A stretch of DNA of 64,000 nucleotides from SSF14 sp037045585 (lineage in GTDB: Bacteria > Actinomycetota > Acidimicrobiia > Acidimicrobiales > Microtrichaceae). The notes beneath the pieces are model-generated. The model had not been told where the DNA came from. It saw nothing but the letters and a program-made list of their open reading frames with translations, and did no database searches. The position numbers and the translations under genes were made by a program. How positions within the stretch are numbered: position 1 is the stretch's first letter; each line of letters begins with the position of its first letter. Positions 61,456 through 64,000 of the stretch are shown one piece after another. Where the stretch lies: positions 1 to 64,000 of the forward strand of contig JBAOIR010000076.1 of assembly GCA_037045585.1 (NCBI GenBank), given 5' to 3'.

Positions 61456-62661
61456 ATGCCTGAAGCAGTCATCGTCGCCACCGCCCGCACGCCCATCGGG
61501 CGGGCCATGAAGGGTTCGCTGGTCGACATGCGTCCCGACGACCTCACCGCGCAGATCGTCAACGCCGTCTTCGAGAAGGTGCCGTCGCTCGACCGCAACC
61601 TCGTCGAAGACCTCATCTTGGGCTGCGGCCAGCCCGCCGGTGAGTCCGGCGTGAACCTCGCCCGCGTCGTCGCGGTGCTGTCCGACATGCCGAACGTCCC
61701 CGGCGTCACCATCAACCGCTACTGCTCGTCGTCGCTCCAGGCGATCCGCATGGCCGGCCACGCCATCAAGGCCGGCGAGGGCGACATCTTCCTCGCTGCC
61801 GGCGTCGAGACCGTCAGCCGCTTCATCAACGGCATGGCCGACGACGGCCCCGCCAACCCGAAGTTCGACGACGCCCGCGCCCGCACCGCCGCCCGCCAGG
61901 CCGGCGACCAGGGCGATTGGACCGCGCCGGTCGGCCTGCCCGACGTCTACATGGGCATGGGTGACACCGCCGAGAACGTCGCCGAGCAGGAGAAGGTCGG
62001 CCGCCAGGAGCAGGACGAGTTCGCCGCCCGCTCCCAGCAGCTCGCCACCGAGTCGCTCGAGAACGGCTTCTGGGCCGCCGAGATCACCCCCGTCACCCTG
62101 CCCGACGGCAGCGTCGTCAGCCAGGACGACGGCATCCGCGCCGGCACCACCGTCGAGAAGCTCTCGGGCCTCAACCCCGTGTTCCGCCCCGGCGGCTCGG
62201 TCACGGCCGGCAACGCCTGCCCGCTCAACGACGGCGCCGCTGCTGTCATCGTGATGAGCGACACCAAGGCCAAGGAGCTCGGCCTCACCCCGCTCGCCCG
62301 CATCGTGGCGTCGGGTGTCTCGGGCCTCAACCCCGAGATCATGGGCCTCGGCCCGATCGAGGCCTGCCGCCAGGCCCTCGGCCGCGCCGGCATGACCATC
62401 GACGACATCGACCTCGTCGAGATCAACGAGGCGTTCGCCGCCCAGGTCATCCCGTCGGCCAAGCACCTCGGCATCAGCTGGGACAAGCTCAACACCCGTG
62501 GCGGCGGCATCGCCCTCGGCCACCCGTTCGGCATGACCGGCGCCCGCATCATGGGCACGCTGATCCACAACCTCCAGGAGTCCGACAAGCAGTTCGGCAT
62601 GGAGTCGATGTGTGTCGGCGGCGGCCAGGGCATGTCGATGATCATCGAGCGCCTCTCGTAG
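61456..62661 (+). CDS. Acetyl-CoA C-acyltransferase (thiolase)
   Basis: 401 residues. Thiolases cleave 3-ketoacyl-CoA or condense two acetyl-CoA. The acyl-accepting Cys lies in NRYCSSSLQAI (residue 90), the active His in GGGIALGHPFGMTGAR (356), and the second Cys in SMCVGGGQGMSM (386). The length and all residues are normal. Its own operator lies upstream and a strong hairpin downstream, so it is a single-gene unit, probably acting with the preceding CoA-metabolism operon. Confidence 0.95.
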   Translation: MPEAVIVATARTPIGRAMKGSLVDMRPDDLTAQIVNAVFEKVPSLDRNLVEDLILGCGQPAGESGVNLARVVAVLSDMPNVPGVTINRYCSSSLQAIRMAGHAIKAGEGDIFLAAGVETVSRFINGMADDGPANPKFDDARARTAARQAGDQGDWTAPVGLPDVYMGMGDTAENVAEQEKVGRQEQDEFAARSQQLATESLENGFWAAEITPVTLPDGSVVSQDDGIRAGTTVEKLSGLNPVFRPGGSVTAGNACPLNDGAAAVIVMSDTKAKELGLTPLARIVASGVSGLNPEIMGLGPIEACRQALGRAGMTIDDIDLVEINEAFAAQVIPSAKHLGISWDKLNTRGGGIALGHPFGMTGARIMGTLIHNLQESDKQFGMESMCVGGGQGMSMIIERLS

Positions 62662-62730
62662 GAGTTCCCCTCCGCAAACGCGTCGCCAGGCTCGCACGTC
62701 TGCGATTGCCGTGCGACACATTTCGAGGAA

Positions 62731-62766
62731 GCAACGGCCCTCGGGGGAAATCCCGGGGGCCGTTGC
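62731..62766 (+). terminator. Terminator hairpin after thiolase
   Basis: GCAACGGCCC (62731-62740) and GGGCCGTTGC (62757-62766) form a 10-bp perfect stem. The 16-nt loop can pair further (CGGG/CCCG around GAAA). It is 70 bp downstream of the thiolase stop and before the MFS gene. No long T run follows. Confidence 0.6.
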
Positions 62767-62791
62767 GCGTCCCGTCGGTAGCGTGGCACCC

Positions 62792-64000
62792 ATGGCCGCC
62801 ACCATGGATCAGCAGCGTCGCGCCATGACGCCGCAACAGCGCACCACGCTGTACATGGTGATGGGCGTGACGCTCGCGCTCGACGCCGGCAACGGTGTCG
62901 TGTTCGGCCTCATCGCCGAGATCCAGGACGCGCACGGCATCACCACCCCGCAGCTCGGCCTGATCAGCGCATCACTGTTCGGGGCGTCTCTTCTCGGCGT
63001 GCTCGGCCTCGCTCACTTGGCCGACAAGGGCCACGCCCGCACCATGCTCTTGAGCGGCCTCGCCCTCGGCGCGGTGTCGACCGCGTGGTTCGGCCTCGCC
63101 ACGCACCTGTGGGAGTTCGTCGCCTCCCGGGCGCTGTCGGGAATCGCCGTGTCGTTGTTCATCTCGGCGGGACGATCGCTCGTGACGCGCATCGATCCGA
63201 CCCGCGCCGGCGAGAACCTCGGCAGGCTCGCCGGCGCCGAGATCACGGGCTTCATCATCGGGCCGGTCGTCGGCGCGGGTCTGTACGCCGTCGGGGGCCT
63301 GTCACTCCCCTTCTTCGTGCTGAGCGGCATCGCCGCGGCGGCGTTCGTGTTCTTCGTCGTGAAGTTCCCTCACCACGACGGTCCGGAGGACGAGGTGCCG
63401 CGACCGGCAACGCGCCAGTCGTACCGCCAGCTCACCGGGCTCGACCTCTTGGGCAACCGCAAGGTGCTGGCGGCGGCGCTCCTGGCGCTGGCCGTCTTCC
63501 TGCCGGTCGGCGCGTACGACTCCATGTGGTCGAAGTACCTCCACGACCTCGGAGCCAGCGCCACCTTCGTCGGCACGTCCCTCACGCTCTACGGGGTCCC
63601 CCTCGTGTTGCTCTCGGGACGAGGCGGTCGCCTGGTCGACCGGCTCGGGCCGATGACGGCCGGCAAGCGCGCGATGACCTGCGCCATTCCCGTCATCGTT
63701 GCGTACGGCGTGCTCGACTCGTACTGGATCGTGGCGCTGACGGCGATCGTCGAGGCCGTGATCCAGGCGGTGGCGTCGCCCTCCGCGCAGGCGGCCATGG
63801 CCAAGGCGTGCCCGCCCGATCGCATCGGTGCCGGTCAGGGGCTTGCCGGCGCCTTCGGCCTCAGTGGCGGCGGCCTGCTCGCCAGCGTCGCTCCAGCGGT
63901 CTACGACCGATACGGCGCCGGTGTGCTGTTCACGAGCGTGGGCGTCCTGGTCGGCGCGATCGCGATCGCAGCGTTCGCGCTCGATGCATCGGCGAACGCT
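62792..64000 (+). CDS. MFS transporter, truncated by window end
   Basis: 403 codons are present before the window ends, with the frame still open. Membrane helices with typical 12-helix MFS spacing are visible. The first follows MTPQQRTTLYMVMGVTLALD, and the loop between helices 2 and 3 reads GLAHLADKGHARTM, a form of the GxLaDrxGrr motif. The sequence ends in helix 12 or close to it (ALDASANA). It may be an exporter or a nutrient permease; the substrate is unknown. It has its own start after the terminator. Confidence 0.85.
   Translation, partial: MAATMDQQRRAMTPQQRTTLYMVMGVTLALDAGNGVVFGLIAEIQDAHGITTPQLGLISASLFGASLLGVLGLAHLADKGHARTMLLSGLALGAVSTAWFGLATHLWEFVASRALSGIAVSLFISAGRSLVTRIDPTRAGENLGRLAGAEITGFIIGPVVGAGLYAVGGLSLPFFVLSGIAAAAFVFFVVKFPHHDGPEDEVPRPATRQSYRQLTGLDLLGNRKVLAAALLALAVFLPVGAYDSMWSKYLHDLGASATFVGTSLTLYGVPLVLLSGRGGRLVDRLGPMTAGKRAMTCAIPVIVAYGVLDSYWIVALTAIVEAVIQAVASPSAQAAMAKACPPDRIGAGQGLAGAFGLSGGGLLASVAPAVYDRYGAGVLFTSVGVLVGAIAIAAFALDASANA

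Overview
The window is GC-rich (roughly 70%), tightly packed bacterial DNA with short intergenic gaps, many GTG starts and Thr-, Pro- or Ala-rich linkers in exported proteins. The gene content points to an actinobacterium: a SepX/GlpR-type divisome protein near moeA and galU, a Ruc-like zinc-ribbon chaperone gene with a CIRCE operator, a resuscitation-promoting-factor-type transglycosylase, a MapB-type methionine aminopeptidase and ECF sigma factors. A free-living member of the Acidimicrobiia (Ilumatobacter-like) is my best guess. This is inferred from gene content and style, not from a search.

Layout. 0-6 kb: the 3' part of a broken phosphodiesterase, a PhyH-like protein, an acyl-CoA ligase, DUF4262, an EamA transporter, a RraB-like protein and a prepilin peptidase. 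6-16.3 kb: tRNA-Ala(CGC), then a long minus-strand block (glpR/sepX, moaC, an O-antigen-polymerase-like protein, an anti-sigma-like protein, an ECF sigma factor, moaA, moeA/glp, galU) facing the plus-strand ruc-like gene and map. 16.4-27.2 kb: a SAF protein, two adjacent TldE-type genes, a luciferase-like oxidoreductase, a biotinyl/carboxyltransferase fusion, an IPT lipoprotein, a hipBA toxin-antitoxin pair and tldD. 27.2-33.9 kb: a hotdog thioesterase ending in a 78-bp tandem repeat, a LolD/FtsX-type exporter, an alpha/beta hydrolase and a YbhN-type membrane protein. 34-43.6 kb: dxs, nfuA, two paralogous lipoprotein hydrolases, an enoyl-CoA hydratase, a glutaredoxin and an Rpf-like protein. 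43.8-53.3 kb: a PLP decarboxylase, an orphan ParA with a tail-anchored partner, TetR, a CDF transporter, Fpg, a small secreted protein, a VanY-type carboxypeptidase and a GGDEF protein. 53.4-64 kb: an aldo/keto reductase, NUDIX, a phytoene-dehydrogenase-like protein, a PHB-depolymerase-like esterase, a beta-oxidation-like operon (acyl-CoA dehydrogenase, SDR, two lipoproteins, MaoC), a thiolase and the start of an MFS transporter.

Functional threads: molybdenum cofactor synthesis (moaC, moaA, moeA); cell division and envelope (GlpR, Glp, GalU, Wzy-like, VanY, Rpf); protein quality control (Ruc, map, TldD/E); fatty-acid-type CoA chemistry (acyl-CoA ligase, acyl-CoA dehydrogenase, MaoC, thiolase, echA, biotinyl-CT fusion).

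Quality note: at least ten genes are interrupted by single-base indels, while the codon-level protein signal stays intact on both sides. dxs has about a dozen, and the lipoprotein hydrolase at 36.9-38.7 kb about nine. This looks more like local sequence error than real decay, so coordinates and translations of those genes should be read as reconstructions. No stretch over 300 bases is devoid of a candidate feature.
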